A DNA stretch of 16,082 nucleotides. Origin: Planctomycetaceae bacterium (GTDB taxonomy: Bacteria; Planctomycetota; Planctomycetia; Planctomycetales; Planctomycetaceae). A program made the translations under genes and the position numbers. Shown here one piece after another: positions 1 through 7,302 of the stretch (its first letter is position 1; each line of letters starts with the position of its first letter). The notes under the pieces were generated by a model that saw nothing but the letters and a program-made list of their open reading frames with translations, searched no databases and was not told the origin of the DNA. The stretch lies in assembly GCA_027080405.1 (NCBI GenBank), contig JALWSL010000516.1, positions 1 through 16,082 on the forward strand, given 5' to 3'.

Positions 1-939
1 CTCCAGAGGTGGCCAGCCCGATTCTACCTGATCGGCTGGCTTCTCTCTGGAACTCCGGGAACTTTGTGGAGGAGTGAGGGCAGGGAATCCGGAAGTCGCC
101 GATTTCTTCTTCGGAGCGGGAAATTTGGGCGTCAGGTTTTGCGTCAGTTCAATCAGTTCCTGCGAATGACTTTTCTTTTCTCCGGAAGCTGGAACCACTC
201 CACCTTTCACCACGTTATCAGTAGCGGTTCCCGCATTGCCAGTAGCAGGGGGATCGGGAAACAGACCGGCGACCTGTTTCACTTTTTCAATCGCCTTTTC
301 CCTGACATCGTGCGATGCCTGGGCGATCCCGCTTTCCCACTGATCCAGTTCCTGTTCAACTTTGGAAGCCTTCTCTTCAGCGGCTTGACCTGCCTTGTGC
401 GTCAGGTCATCCAATTGCTTTTTCTTCTTTTCAATCTGTTGTTCAACCTTTGGAACAAAGGCGGCGAAGGGGTCAACTGGTTGAGAAGAATTTGAAGCTG
501 TCGTGATCGGTTTTTCCGTACCCGGTGGATTGAGAGTACCGGGCGGAGTCCGTTTTTCAACGACCGCAAAGGGATCCCTCTTTTCTACTGATTCGACCGG
601 TTTCTTTTCTGCAATCGGCCTGAAAGGCTGGGGCTCGAAAGCCGACGCTCTATCTGCTTGGGCTGGATGCTCGCCCCCGGTTGTTTTTTGAGCGGGAGGC
701 GTGTTCCTGGCCTGCACAGGGGAACCGGCTGAGACGACCGGAACCACTCTTTCGGCCAGTTCCTGTTCGATCGCCGAGTTGGCTTGTTCCTGCTTCGAGA
801 GAGTAGCTGGATCTTCTTCCTGATTTGATTGTTGGCTTACCTGCGGTTGATCCAGGCTTTTTTGAACCTGCATCAGAACCACAAATCCGACGGCTAAACA
901 CGCCGCCAATGCTGTCAGCTTCCAGCCTGCGCCTTGCAT
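1..939 (-). CDS. Membrane-anchored Pro/Gln-rich protein with DPF motifs, 3' end beyond the window
   Basis: The frame is open from an ATG at 939 to the left edge (313 codons, no stop), so the C-terminal part is missing. A purine-rich GGGAAGGGA sits just before the ATG and supports this start. Residues 7-25 are hydrophobic and follow a short Lys-containing n-region, which fits an uncleaved signal anchor. Residues 30-160 are low-complexity, rich in Gln, Pro, Glu and Ala, with two DPFA motifs near residues 122 and 156. Residues 162-225 are highly charged (Lys/Glu) and probably form a long helix or coiled coil. The rest is again Pro/Ser/Lys-rich. This suggests an inner-membrane anchor with an extended linker crossing the periplasm. 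Planctomycete proteins of this layout sometimes end in a LysM or other envelope-binding domain, but none is visible here, so the function is unknown. It is transcribed away from the sigma factor gene. Confidence 0.75.
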   Translation of the reverse strand, partial: MQGAGWKLTALAACLAVGFVVLMQVQKSLDQPQVSQQSNQEEDPATLSKQEQANSAIEQELAERVVPVVSAGSPVQARNTPPAQKTTGGEHPAQADRASAFEPQPFRPIAEKKPVESVEKRDPFAVVEKRTPPGTLNPPGTEKPITTASNSSQPVDPFAAFVPKVEQQIEKKKKQLDDLTHKAGQAAEEKASKVEQELDQWESGIAQASHDVREKAIEKVKQVAGLFPDPPATGNAGTATDNVVKGGVVPASGEKKSHSQELIELTQNLTPKFPAPKKKSATSGFPALTPPQSSRSSREKPADQVESGWPPLE

Positions 940-1060
940 GGGATTCCCTTCCCGAAGATCGAAAAAAACAGGGTTGTATCGCGCCGAAAACCCCCGCCCC
1001 ATCAACAATAGATGGTGAAGAACCGAACTCTACCTGGCGAAGAAATCCTCGGTAAGCCGT

Positions 1061-1089
1061 TAGATAGCAAATTTGGTATTTTTTGCAAA
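1061..1089 (-). promoter_or_regulatory. Possible promoter for the minus-strand anchored protein
   Basis: Read on the minus strand, TTTGCA (1089-1084) and TATCTA (1066-1061) are separated by exactly 17 bp of AT-rich sequence. The matches to the sigma-70 consensus are moderate (about 4 of 6 and 3 of 6). It would give a leader of roughly 115 nt before the ATG at 939. This is a pattern match only. Confidence 0.25.
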
Positions 1090-1463
1090 GACCATTTTTT
1101 TGAAACCTGTCACGCAAGGGGGCACATGACACACATGACACAAGACCCACCGTCGCGCAAGACAGCCCCAGGATGCACGAGGACTTTTTTCTTGATACTG
1201 CCAAACAAAGCCAAATCAACGAAAACCACCGCCGATCGGCAAGCGTTTAATCAGAGAGCGTTTATCGAAGGTTTACCGAACATCGGAAAGAGCTTGACAC
1301 GGCGTTTCAAAACAAGGCCCAGATTTCGAGTCAAGGCCTCGAGAAAAGTGAACTTATGAACATTTTCTGGCCACTTTTACTGTTATAACCAGAAAGAAAC
1401 TCAGAAACAGGAAAAATAAATCCCATGTGTTCAAACAGACGTATCTATTTTATATTTATAGAG

Positions 1464-1494
1464 TTGTGACATAATCAAGTGAAGAGATTGTAAT
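1464..1494 (+). promoter_or_regulatory. Possible promoter of the sigma factor gene
   Basis: TTGTGA at 1464-1469 and TGTAAT at 1489-1494 lie in the most AT-rich part of the region with a 19-bp spacer, longer than ideal. An alternative pair upstream is TTCAAA (1430-1435) with TATTTA (1453-1458), spaced 17 bp. Either would place the 1512-1525 palindrome close to or downstream of the transcription start, an operator-like position. Neither pair is a strong match. Confidence 0.25.
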
Positions 1495-1511
1495 TATTTC
1501 CAAAAATATTT

Positions 1512-1525
1512 GTTCGCATGCGAAC
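1512..1525. promoter_or_regulatory. Perfect 14-bp palindrome, candidate operator or hairpin
   Basis: GTTCGCATGCGAAC is a perfect palindrome. It lies about 170 bp before the sigma factor start and just below the AT-rich promoter-like block. On the plus strand it is followed at once by six T residues. The same DNA could therefore bind a dimeric repressor or form a short hairpin (5-bp stem, CATG loop) acting as a weak terminator or attenuator. The half-sites resemble GTTC/GAAC-type operators, but the spacing is not that of the Bacillus LexA box (GAAC-N4-GTTC). Confidence 0.45.
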
Positions 1526-1693
1526 TTTTTTCAACCATTTGCAATCCAAGAAGCGTAGTAAGGGAAGAAACGGGTCTGCATGTGATTGCAGGCCATTTTT
1601 GCCGTTTTTTATCTATTTGCTCAGGACGGGTGGATTCGATCTCTTTGGAGAACTTCAGGAGGGGGGTTGGTGTCCAGCCAGGAGAAAAAGAAG

Positions 1694-3358
1694 ATGGGAC
1701 GTTACCACAATCCAGCATTGAGGCAGCTCAAGGAACAGCAGGTTCGGTACGCACCTCGCCATGTCAAGATGGAGCAGATCCAGCGAGCGGAAGATCTGTT
1801 ATCCCGGTTGAATCCTTCGGAAACCTATCGATATCCCGAACTGTTCCGACAGATTACCGATTACGAAGCGACCACGTACCCCGATTTGATGATCGAGGGG
1901 CGTGATGCGGTTCACGATCTCTGCAAGTTCGTTGAGGATCTTTCGGAGAGCGCCGATTTATCGGCCGGGGATGTTTCGGAAGATTTGTTGACGGTGGACG
2001 ATTTAAGTGAGCGTTTCAAAGTCTCGACCAAGACTGTCGATCGTTGGCGAGCCAGAGGGCTGGTCGGTCGGAAAATGAAGCTCGGTTCGCGCAAACGCAT
2101 TGTTTTCCTGAAATCGAGCGTCGATCGCTTTGTCGAACGGAATGCGGATGAAGTCAGGCGAAGCAGCCGCTTCACGCAACTGACCGCTCACGAGCGATTG
2201 AAAATTATTGATCAGGCGAGGGAACTTGCCGCCCAGGGAGCGTGTCTTTCGGAAATCAGCAAGAAACTTTCTGCAGAGGTAGGGCGATCCGTGGAAACGA
2301 TTCGATACACATTGAAAAACCATGATCGGGACTATCCCGATGCGGCGGTGTTCCCCAATGCGCGCGGCCCACTGACAGACGAAAAACGTCGTGAGATCTG
2401 GCACAAGCATCAGCGTGGAACCAGTGTAGCCGAACTGGCCCGCCAGTATTGCAGAACGCAATCCAGTATTCACCGCATCATTAACGAGGTGCGTGCAGAA
2501 AAAATCATGGATGTTTCGCTTGACTACATCGATAGCGAAGAATTTCACCGTCCGGGCATGGAGAAGGTCATTCTTGGGCCTGCCCCGGAAGTTGACCGTA
2601 AACATCACAAGCCCCAGATTCCGCCCGGCTTGCCGGCGTATCTGGCCAGCCTGTATGAACTCCCTTTGCTGACCCGCGAAGAGGAAGGGTACTACTTCCG
2701 CAAGATGAACTATTTGAAGTTCAAAGCCTCCCAATTGCGTGAAAAGCTGGATCCTGCCCGTCCTTCGGCCAGGTTGATGAAGGAGATCGAAGAGCTGATT
2801 CGCGAAAGTGTCGCGGTCAAGAACTTTCTGATCCGCAGCAATCTCCGTTTGGTTGTTTCGATTGCGAAAAGGCACTTCAAGCCACAAGCGAACTTTTTCG
2901 AGATGGTCAGCGATGGAAACATGTCATTGATCAGAGCGATCGAGAAGTTCGACTATTCGCAGGGGAACAAGTTCTCGACGTACGCCAGTTGGGCCATCAT
3001 GAAGAACTACGCCCGTTCAATTCCAAACGAAATGAAACAGCTGGATCGTTATCGTACCGGGCATGATGAACTGTTCACACAATCGACGGATCAGCGGGAG
3101 AACCCGTTTCAGCAGGAGCTGAATCAGCAATCCCAGCACACGGCGATCATGAGTATTCTTGGTCAACTTGATCCGAGAGAGCGGGATATCATTCTGCATC
3201 GGTTTGGTTTGAACTCCGGCAGCGAACCGGAAACTTTGGAAAAGGTTGGAACGCGGTTCGGTGTGACAAAGGAAAGGATCCGTCAGATCGAATCGCGGGC
3301 GCTGGCGAAACTGAAAAAAATCGCCGTCGAGGAAAAACTCGAAATACCGGGTCTTTGA
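1694..3358 (+). CDS. Sigma-70 family RNA polymerase sigma factor with three N-terminal HTH modules
   Basis: The 554-residue protein starts at ATG 1694, which has AGGAGA eight bases upstream. A longer reading from TTG 1586 adds unlikely residues. The C-terminal half is a sigma factor: region 1.2-like at about 314-335 (PLLTREEE), region 2 at about 376-444 ([13 protein letters not shown], then a DGN...[21 protein letters not shown] stretch that contacts the core enzyme and the -10 element), and region 4 at about 486-545 ([15 protein letters not shown], then [17 protein letters not shown], the -35-binding HTH). Region 3 is not recognisable between 445 and 485. The N-terminal half carries a MerR/excisionase-like HTH (about 97-150, [20 protein letters not shown]) and two further HTH-like segments (about 163-207 and 226-272). 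This is probably an alternative, group 2/3-like factor with extra DNA-binding modules. The sigma assignment is secure, its regulon is unknown. Confidence 0.93.
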   Translation: MGRYHNPALRQLKEQQVRYAPRHVKMEQIQRAEDLLSRLNPSETYRYPELFRQITDYEATTYPDLMIEGRDAVHDLCKFVEDLSESADLSAGDVSEDLLTVDDLSERFKVSTKTVDRWRARGLVGRKMKLGSRKRIVFLKSSVDRFVERNADEVRRSSRFTQLTAHERLKIIDQARELAAQGACLSEISKKLSAEVGRSVETIRYTLKNHDRDYPDAAVFPNARGPLTDEKRREIWHKHQRGTSVAELARQYCRTQSSIHRIINEVRAEKIMDVSLDYIDSEEFHRPGMEKVILGPAPEVDRKHHKPQIPPGLPAYLASLYELPLLTREEEGYYFRKMNYLKFKASQLREKLDPARPSARLMKEIEELIRESVAVKNFLIRSNLRLVVSIAKRHFKPQANFFEMVSDGNMSLIRAIEKFDYSQGNKFSTYASWAIMKNYARSIPNEMKQLDRYRTGHDELFTQSTDQRENPFQQELNQQSQHTAIMSILGQLDPRERDIILHRFGLNSGSEPETLEKVGTRFGVTKERIRQIESRALAKLKKIAVEEKLEIPGL

Positions 3359-3376
3359 TGCCTGGTCCTCCTGAAG

Positions 3377-3416
3377 AGGCCCCGTTCAAGCATCTCGTTT
3401 GATCGGGGCTTTTTTT
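3377..3416 (+). terminator. Intrinsic terminator after the sigma factor gene
   Basis: GCCCCG (3379-3384) pairs with CGGGGC (3404-3409). The stem continues inward past one T/T mismatch through TCAAGC pairing with GTTTGA, leaving the loop ATCTC. Seven T residues follow (3410-3416). It begins 19 bases after the stop codon. Confidence 0.85.
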
Positions 3417-3420
3417 CTAT

Positions 3421-3491
3421 GTATGGTAGCCCTGCCGTATGGTGGCTCCGCAGTGTACTGTCCCCTGTATTGTCTCCGGTATTTTCTGCCG
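3421..3491. repeat. Short imperfect tandem repeats, 16-bp x2 then 12-bp x3
   Basis: Two 16-bp units (3421-3436 and 3437-3452, both beginning GTATGGT) are followed almost at once by three 12-bp units (3456-3467, 3468-3479, 3480-3491; consensus TAyTGTCyCCkG). A hexanucleotide series AACAGN x3 lies nearby at 3585-3602. The 204 bp between the terminator and the next gene hold no convincing coding sequence. The repeats look like replication-slippage products. Confidence 0.5.
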
Positions 3492-3620
3492 GTGCGATAC
3501 ACGGAAGCGGTACGCGGTCACGCCATGTGCCGTCACGAAGCGATCGAACAATTTCGAGACAGCGGTCTTCCCGGGAATTCAACTAACAGTAACAGCAACA
3601 GAGCGCAGGTAACCGACTGA

Positions 3621-4490
3621 ATGTCATCACCCATGCTACGAATGATCCTGATGCTGCTTGTGGTACTTTGTGCGGTGGCGACATTTTTTGTCTGGGTCAT
3701 CCCGACGCCCGTTGTCCAATCCTGGATGATGCAGCGGGCCAGTGCCGATCGTTATGCACAATACGCGGCTTTCGAACAGGCGTTCGCGTTCTGGTTTTGC
3801 CTGCGAATCCTTGTTCCTGCGATCATGCTGCTCCTGGTGGCTGGAGTCTATTTCAATGAGAGTGTGGAGAAATTCCTGTTTCAGTGTGGCAAGACCGCTT
3901 ATGAACAGACAGTCGTGGAATACAAAGGGAAAATCGAGCTGAAGCGAACTGTTCTGTTCCGTCTTTTTCTGTTGAGTTGGTTTGGCCTGGGCCTGTTCCA
4001 TTTTGCAGACGGTCTGTGGCAGCGAATTGAGGATTGGCCGTGGTACCATTTCAGTGCTGGTCCGGAAATCATGCCGAACATCAGCGATGCGAATCGGGAT
4101 GTGATCCGCTACCTGCAGGAGATGACCGAAGAAGATTCCCGGATTCTTGTTCTGAGCGATCAAAAGCTGTTTTTTCTTTCGTATTATCTGCTTCCCCGCC
4201 GATTATTCCACGTGATTCATCCGGAAAGTGAATTCGTCATCCCCAAAGCGAATCAGGAACGTCAACTGGCTGCCTATCGGTTTGAAGACCTCGACGGGAA
4301 AACGGTTGCGGAGATATCGCCAGACTACATTCTGGAATACTTTGAAGGGAAACGTTACCTGAAAAAGGATGAATTTCAGTCAGACCCTTTCTGGATACAG
4401 TTTCAGCGGCGACGTTACGGTCCGGCTTACGAGCCAACGTATAACGTTCGACTACGCAGGTACGCTTCCGGGCATCACTCCTCGAAATGA
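3621..4490 (+). CDS. Three-helix membrane protein with soluble C-terminal domain, unknown function
   Basis: The 289-residue protein has hydrophobic segments at about 7-27, 55-78 and 110-130. A soluble domain of about 155 residues follows. It begins in a Trp-rich stretch (LWQRIEDWPWYHF) and includes a possible alpha/beta core (RILVLSDQKLFFLSYYLLPRR, near residues 174-194) and SPDYILEYF near the end. I do not recognise the family. The soluble part recalls the C-terminal domains that follow the membrane part of some family 39-like glycosyltransferases, and a glycosyltransferase gene starts 122 bp downstream. I infer that the two work together, perhaps as split parts of one envelope-glycosylation function. 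In-frame ATGs at 3633, 3642 and 3651 are alternative starts. AGG at 3607-3609 is rather far from 3621, so the true start may be one of these. Confidence 0.8.
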   Translation: MSSPMLRMILMLLVVLCAVATFFVWVIPTPVVQSWMMQRASADRYAQYAAFEQAFAFWFCLRILVPAIMLLLVAGVYFNESVEKFLFQCGKTAYEQTVVEYKGKIELKRTVLFRLFLLSWFGLGLFHFADGLWQRIEDWPWYHFSAGPEIMPNISDANRDVIRYLQEMTEEDSRILVLSDQKLFFLSYYLLPRRLFHVIHPESEFVIPKANQERQLAAYRFEDLDGKTVAEISPDYILEYFEGKRYLKKDEFQSDPFWIQFQRRRYGPAYEPTYNVRLRRYASGHHSSK

Positions 4491-4612
4491 ATTTGATTGT
4501 TGTTCATGTTCTTCCAATGGCCAATTTCCACCAGACGAAACCGCGTGCCCCTTTCTGGCAGAATGGGTGATTATCGACAAGCTGCTGCAAAAAGAACCCC
4601 GGGGGGAAATCG

Positions 4613-6124
4613 ATGTTCAATCTGTTTCTGATTGTGGCAGGTGTCCTCGGAATCTGGGGAGCGGGAGTTTCTCTGGCCCACGTGCTACTTCGCTCGATAT
4701 CAACAGAAGGGGGATCAACAGGGAAGGTATCAACAGGGGAAACCAGAGCGGAAGTTTTTGGGCTGGGGCTTGTTCTGGGCTTTGGAATGACGGCCATCTT
4801 CTACTTTCTCTGGGGGTTGATCGGGTTGCCGTTCAGTTCGTCTCTGGCCTATTTCTGGACAGTAACGGGATGGCTTGCAGGTAGTCGAACCGTGTATGTG
4901 CATTACCGCCCCCTGTTCACGAAAAAGGAGGGAGAAGAGCAAGGAGAAGTCTCCGGGACAAATCGAATGAACCAGTTCTGTTGGGGAATTCTGTTGCTGC
5001 TGGTCGCGACAACCGTGCTGGAAACGATTATGACGCCTCAGCGTTTTTGGGATGAACGGGCGATCTTCGGCTTGAAGGCCATCGTCATTTTTCAGGACAG
5101 GACGATCCAGAGCGAATCTTTGCACGATCCGTATTTCGTGCAGTATCATCCGAAGTACCCGCTTCTGATACCGCTTAACGAAGCCCACCTCTATTTCCTG
5201 CTGGGGGAGGTAAACGATCGCTGGAGCAAAGTGATGCCTCCTCTTTTGTACTTCGGTATGATTTTGACATTTTACGGCGTACTGATCCGCACGGGCGTTC
5301 CGTCGTTCCTGGCATCGATTTTTACGCTCATGCTCGCTACCGTCCCTGCCATGGTTCCCTGGGAGTACGGATTCATTTCGGCACAAGCCGATGCTCCCGT
5401 TGCCTGTTTCCACCTGGTCGCCATTCTTTATTTGTGGAATTTTTTAACGACATGGAACAAGACGCGTCGGGAAGGAACAGTTTCGACGGCTCGCTCGGGA
5501 ACGACTCTTGTCATCGCAGGAATTGCAACCGGACTCGCTGCGTTTACCAAAGATGAAGGAATCGCCCTGTTTCTTGTTGATCTGATCGCCCTGTTGATTG
5601 TGACGGGGCTATCATTCCGGGGTCGACTGTTCTCCACAGGAACAGCCGTTTTCCAGTTTCTGTTTGTGACGGTGGTGATTCTGCTTCCCTGGTTTTATTA
5701 TCGAACAACACTCCCCTCGACAATGGAAATGACCTATTTCAGTAGAATGCGACTTTCGACTTTGGCACAGAGCGGCACATCGTTGCAGTGGGCGGTTCGG
5801 CATCTGGTGCAGCGGATGTTTCTCGAAGCATCGCAGTGGGGGTTGCAATGGTGGGGAGTCGTTATTTCCTTTGTCGCCTTTCCATTGCGAGCCTTCAAAC
5901 CGCAACAACTGTTTCTGTTGCTTGATATCCTGGGAGCAATTTCCGCACTGATTCTTGCAGGACTGATCGCTCCCACTCCGATCGAAGAACATATCGGCGG
6001 TTCCAGTCACCGCTTTCTGATTCAGATTTCCGGAACCGCGATACTGTTTATTGCCGGGCAATGGACAAGGCAACTCGACGGAAAGGCAACAGATGCCCGA
6101 TCCATTCAGGAAAGAGCGGAGTGA
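4613..6124 (+). CDS. Polytopic glycosyltransferase, family 39 (PMT/ArnT)-like
   Basis: The 503-residue protein has roughly eleven to twelve hydrophobic segments. Members of this GT-C fold superfamily use polyprenyl-phosphate-linked sugars and transfer them to proteins, lipids or polysaccharides on the outer side of the membrane. Supporting features are the acidic pair in the first large loop (WDERAIF, residues 146-152, where these enzymes carry their Asp/Glu catalytic motif), HPKYPLLIPL (179-188, like the HP-x-Y-P loop of the family) and AAFTKDEGIALF (309-320), which resembles the KNEG/KDEG motif of bacterial family 39-like proteins. The start is supported by a GGGGGGAA tract just upstream. 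Residues 29-44 are encoded by three 15-bp repeats and form a Ser/Thr/Gly-rich loop. The gene ends 35 bp from the convergent ABC ATPase gene. The donor and acceptor cannot be deduced. Confidence 0.75.
   Translation: MFNLFLIVAGVLGIWGAGVSLAHVLLRSISTEGGSTGKVSTGETRAEVFGLGLVLGFGMTAIFYFLWGLIGLPFSSSLAYFWTVTGWLAGSRTVYVHYRPLFTKKEGEEQGEVSGTNRMNQFCWGILLLLVATTVLETIMTPQRFWDERAIFGLKAIVIFQDRTIQSESLHDPYFVQYHPKYPLLIPLNEAHLYFLLGEVNDRWSKVMPPLLYFGMILTFYGVLIRTGVPSFLASIFTLMLATVPAMVPWEYGFISAQADAPVACFHLVAILYLWNFLTTWNKTRREGTVSTARSGTTLVIAGIATGLAAFTKDEGIALFLVDLIALLIVTGLSFRGRLFSTGTAVFQFLFVTVVILLPWFYYRTTLPSTMEMTYFSRMRLSTLAQSGTSLQWAVRHLVQRMFLEASQWGLQWWGVVISFVAFPLRAFKPQQLFLLLDILGAISALILAGLIAPTPIEEHIGGSSHRFLIQISGTAILFIAGQWTRQLDGKATDARSIQERAE
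4699..4743 (+). repeat. Three 15-bp tandem repeats inside the glycosyltransferase gene
   Basis: ATCAACAG recurs at 4699, 4714 and 4729, each followed by a G-rich stretch, giving three imperfect in-frame 15-bp units. They encode STEGG, STGKV and STGET, a flexible loop between the first and second hydrophobic segments. Confidence 0.6.
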
Positions 6125-6159
6125 AAAGGAAAACTCGCCGAAACGGAAGTTATGGCCGA

Positions 6160-7170
6160 TCAGTTCCGGTCGTCACTTTCCCGGTCGTTACTTTTCCGGT
6201 CATCAAACAGTTCGGCAAAGACATCTTCCAGCGGTCGATCGTGAACGGTCAGGTCATCCACCTGATGGTTGGAAAGCAGTGAGCCAAGCACAGCGGAAAC
6301 CTGATCCCGCTCGACTCCCAACTTGACGGCGGGAAGATCCACTTCAAGAACTTGACCGTATTTCTGAAGATCGTGAGGAACGTCGTCCTGGTGGAAAACG
6401 AGAGAGATGACCTTATGCGTGCTGAAGCGGTCGACAATCTCGCTTAAACGGCCATCGTGTCGGATGACGCCATCATTAATGATGATGACGCGTTTGCAGA
6501 GTGATTCGACATCTTTCATGTAGTGGCTCGTCAGCACGACGGTAATTTTCTGCTGTTGCTGATAATGTTTCAGAAAATCCTGAACCCGCTTCTGACTGAC
6601 GACATCCAGCCCGATCGTTGGTTCATCCAGAAACAGGACGCGAGGATTGTGCAGCAGGGAGGCGATCAACTCCATCCGCATCCGTTCTCCGAGGGAGAGT
6701 TCGCGCACCGGCTGCCGGATCAGCCTGGCAACTTCCAGAAGTGAAACCAGTTCGTCCAGCCGCTGTTCAAACTCGCGATCCGGTATTTTGTAGATGGCCT
6801 GATGCAACCGAAACGATTCCTGAGCCGGGATGTCCCACCAAAGCTGGTTCTTCTGGCCCATCACAAGGGAAAAGTTCCTGCGATAGGCGTTCTCCCTTTT
6901 CCAGGGAATATGCCCCAACACGGTTGCCTGACCCGAGGTGGGGTAGATCAAACCGGAAAGCAGTTTCAGTGTTGTTGTTTTTCCGGCCCCGTTTGGCCCC
7001 AGAAAGCCAACAATTTCTCCTTCTTCGATTTTGAAGCTGACCCGGTTCACGGCATCGACTTCCGTGAATTCGCGATGGAACAGATTGCGCACCGAAGCAA
7101 TCAATCCCTCATGTTTGCGATAAACACGGTATTGCTTTGAAAGGTTGGAAACTTCTATCACAGCGGGCAT
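6160..7170 (-). CDS. ABC transporter ATP-binding protein, ABC-2 exporter type
   Basis: The 336-residue protein contains a complete nucleotide-binding domain: Walker [10 protein letters not shown] (58-66), Q-loop Gln106, signature LSLGER (158-163), Walker B VLFLDEP (178-184) and switch His216 (TSHYMKD). An N-terminal stretch [10 protein letters not shown] precedes the core. The ~90-residue C-terminal domain (from about 250) resembles the regulatory tail common in ABC-2 ATPases. The overall layout matches the uncharacterised ABC-2 ATPase group typified by COG4586. These proteins energise export or membrane remodelling with separate permeases, but no permease gene lies next to it here: upstream is a protease and downstream a convergent glycosyltransferase. 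No strong ribosome binding site precedes the ATG. The extreme C-terminus ([14 protein letters not shown]) is encoded by 15-bp tandem repeats. Confidence 0.9.
   Translation of the reverse strand: MPAVIEVSNLSKQYRVYRKHEGLIASVRNLFHREFTEVDAVNRVSFKIEEGEIVGFLGPNGAGKTTTLKLLSGLIYPTSGQATVLGHIPWKRENAYRRNFSLVMGQKNQLWWDIPAQESFRLHQAIYKIPDREFEQRLDELVSLLEVARLIRQPVRELSLGERMRMELIASLLHNPRVLFLDEPTIGLDVVSQKRVQDFLKHYQQQQKITVVLTSHYMKDVESLCKRVIIINDGVIRHDGRLSEIVDRFSTHKVISLVFHQDDVPHDLQKYGQVLEVDLPAVKLGVERDQVSAVLGSLLSNHQVDDLTVHDRPLEDVFAELFDDRKSNDRESDDRN
6166..6210 (-). repeat. Three 15-bp tandem repeats at the 3' end of the ABC ATPase gene
   Basis: Units CCGGTCGTCACTTTC (6166-6180), CCGGTCGTTACTTTT (6181-6195) and the more diverged CCGGTCATCAAACAG (6196-6210) are read on the minus strand as a D(D/N)R-type charged tail. 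The repeat stays in frame up to the last codons. Confidence 0.6.
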
Positions 7171-7176
7171 TAACGT

Positions 7177-7199
7177 GAGTGATTCTTTTCGAGTGATTC
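7177..7199. repeat. Direct repeat GAGTGATTC x2 just before the ABC ATPase gene
   Basis: GAGTGATTC occurs at 7177-7185 and 7191-7199, separated by TTTTC. On the minus strand this reads as two GAATCACTC copies ending six bases before the ATG at 7170, occupying the place where a ribosome binding site is expected. It could bind a regulator or be a slippage product. Confidence 0.35.
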
Positions 7200-7243
7200 C
7201 GGCAAGGTCATCTCAGAAGGACAATTCAAAAACAGACGCAGCC

Positions 7244-7278
7244 ACAAAAACAAACGCAGCCCCTGAAAAGAGGCTGCG
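7244..7278 (-). terminator. Intrinsic terminator after the S41 protease gene
   Basis: Read on the minus strand, a 9-bp stem CGCAGCCTC/GGGGCTGCG (7278-7270 with 7263-7255, one T-G wobble) closes a six-base loop. The T-rich tract TTTGTTTTTGT (7254-7244) follows. It lies about 25 bp past the protease stop codon, so the ABC ATPase gene is probably transcribed separately. Confidence 0.8.
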
Positions 7279-7302
7279 CTGGATGCAACGGCAAGATATC
7301 AA

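Larger units (their letters stand above)
940..1693. other. Intergenic control region between divergent genes
   Basis: This 754-bp stretch has no convincing gene. The open frames in it have unnatural composition and no plausible ribosome binding site. It contains a tandem 9-bp repeat (CACATGACA twice, 1123-1140), a markedly AT-rich block (about 1360-1510) and a perfect palindrome (1512-1525). A frame-extending TTG codon at 1586 is in phase with the sigma factor gene, but the 36 extra residues it would add look non-coding. Confidence 0.6.

Noticed and set aside
64..495. Plus-strand open frame opposite the anchored protein gene
   Set aside because: It has Phe/Leu-rich composition typical of the reverse of a Lys/Glu-rich gene and no credible ribosome binding site. 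The minus-strand frame is open through the whole region and has a sensible protein architecture.
650..1219. Minus-strand frame of 189 codons overlapping the anchored protein start
   Set aside because: It lies in another frame, is rich in Ser/Arg/Gly/Cys in a non-protein-like way, and overlaps a better-supported gene and the intergenic region.
1012..1359. Plus-strand open frame in the divergent control region
   Set aside because: Composition is unlike the neighbouring genes, there is no ribosome binding site, and it overlaps candidate regulatory elements.
3399..3620. Possible small gene between the sigma terminator and the membrane protein gene
   Set aside because: It begins inside the terminator hairpin and consists largely of tandem repeats translated into Cys/Tyr-rich sequence.
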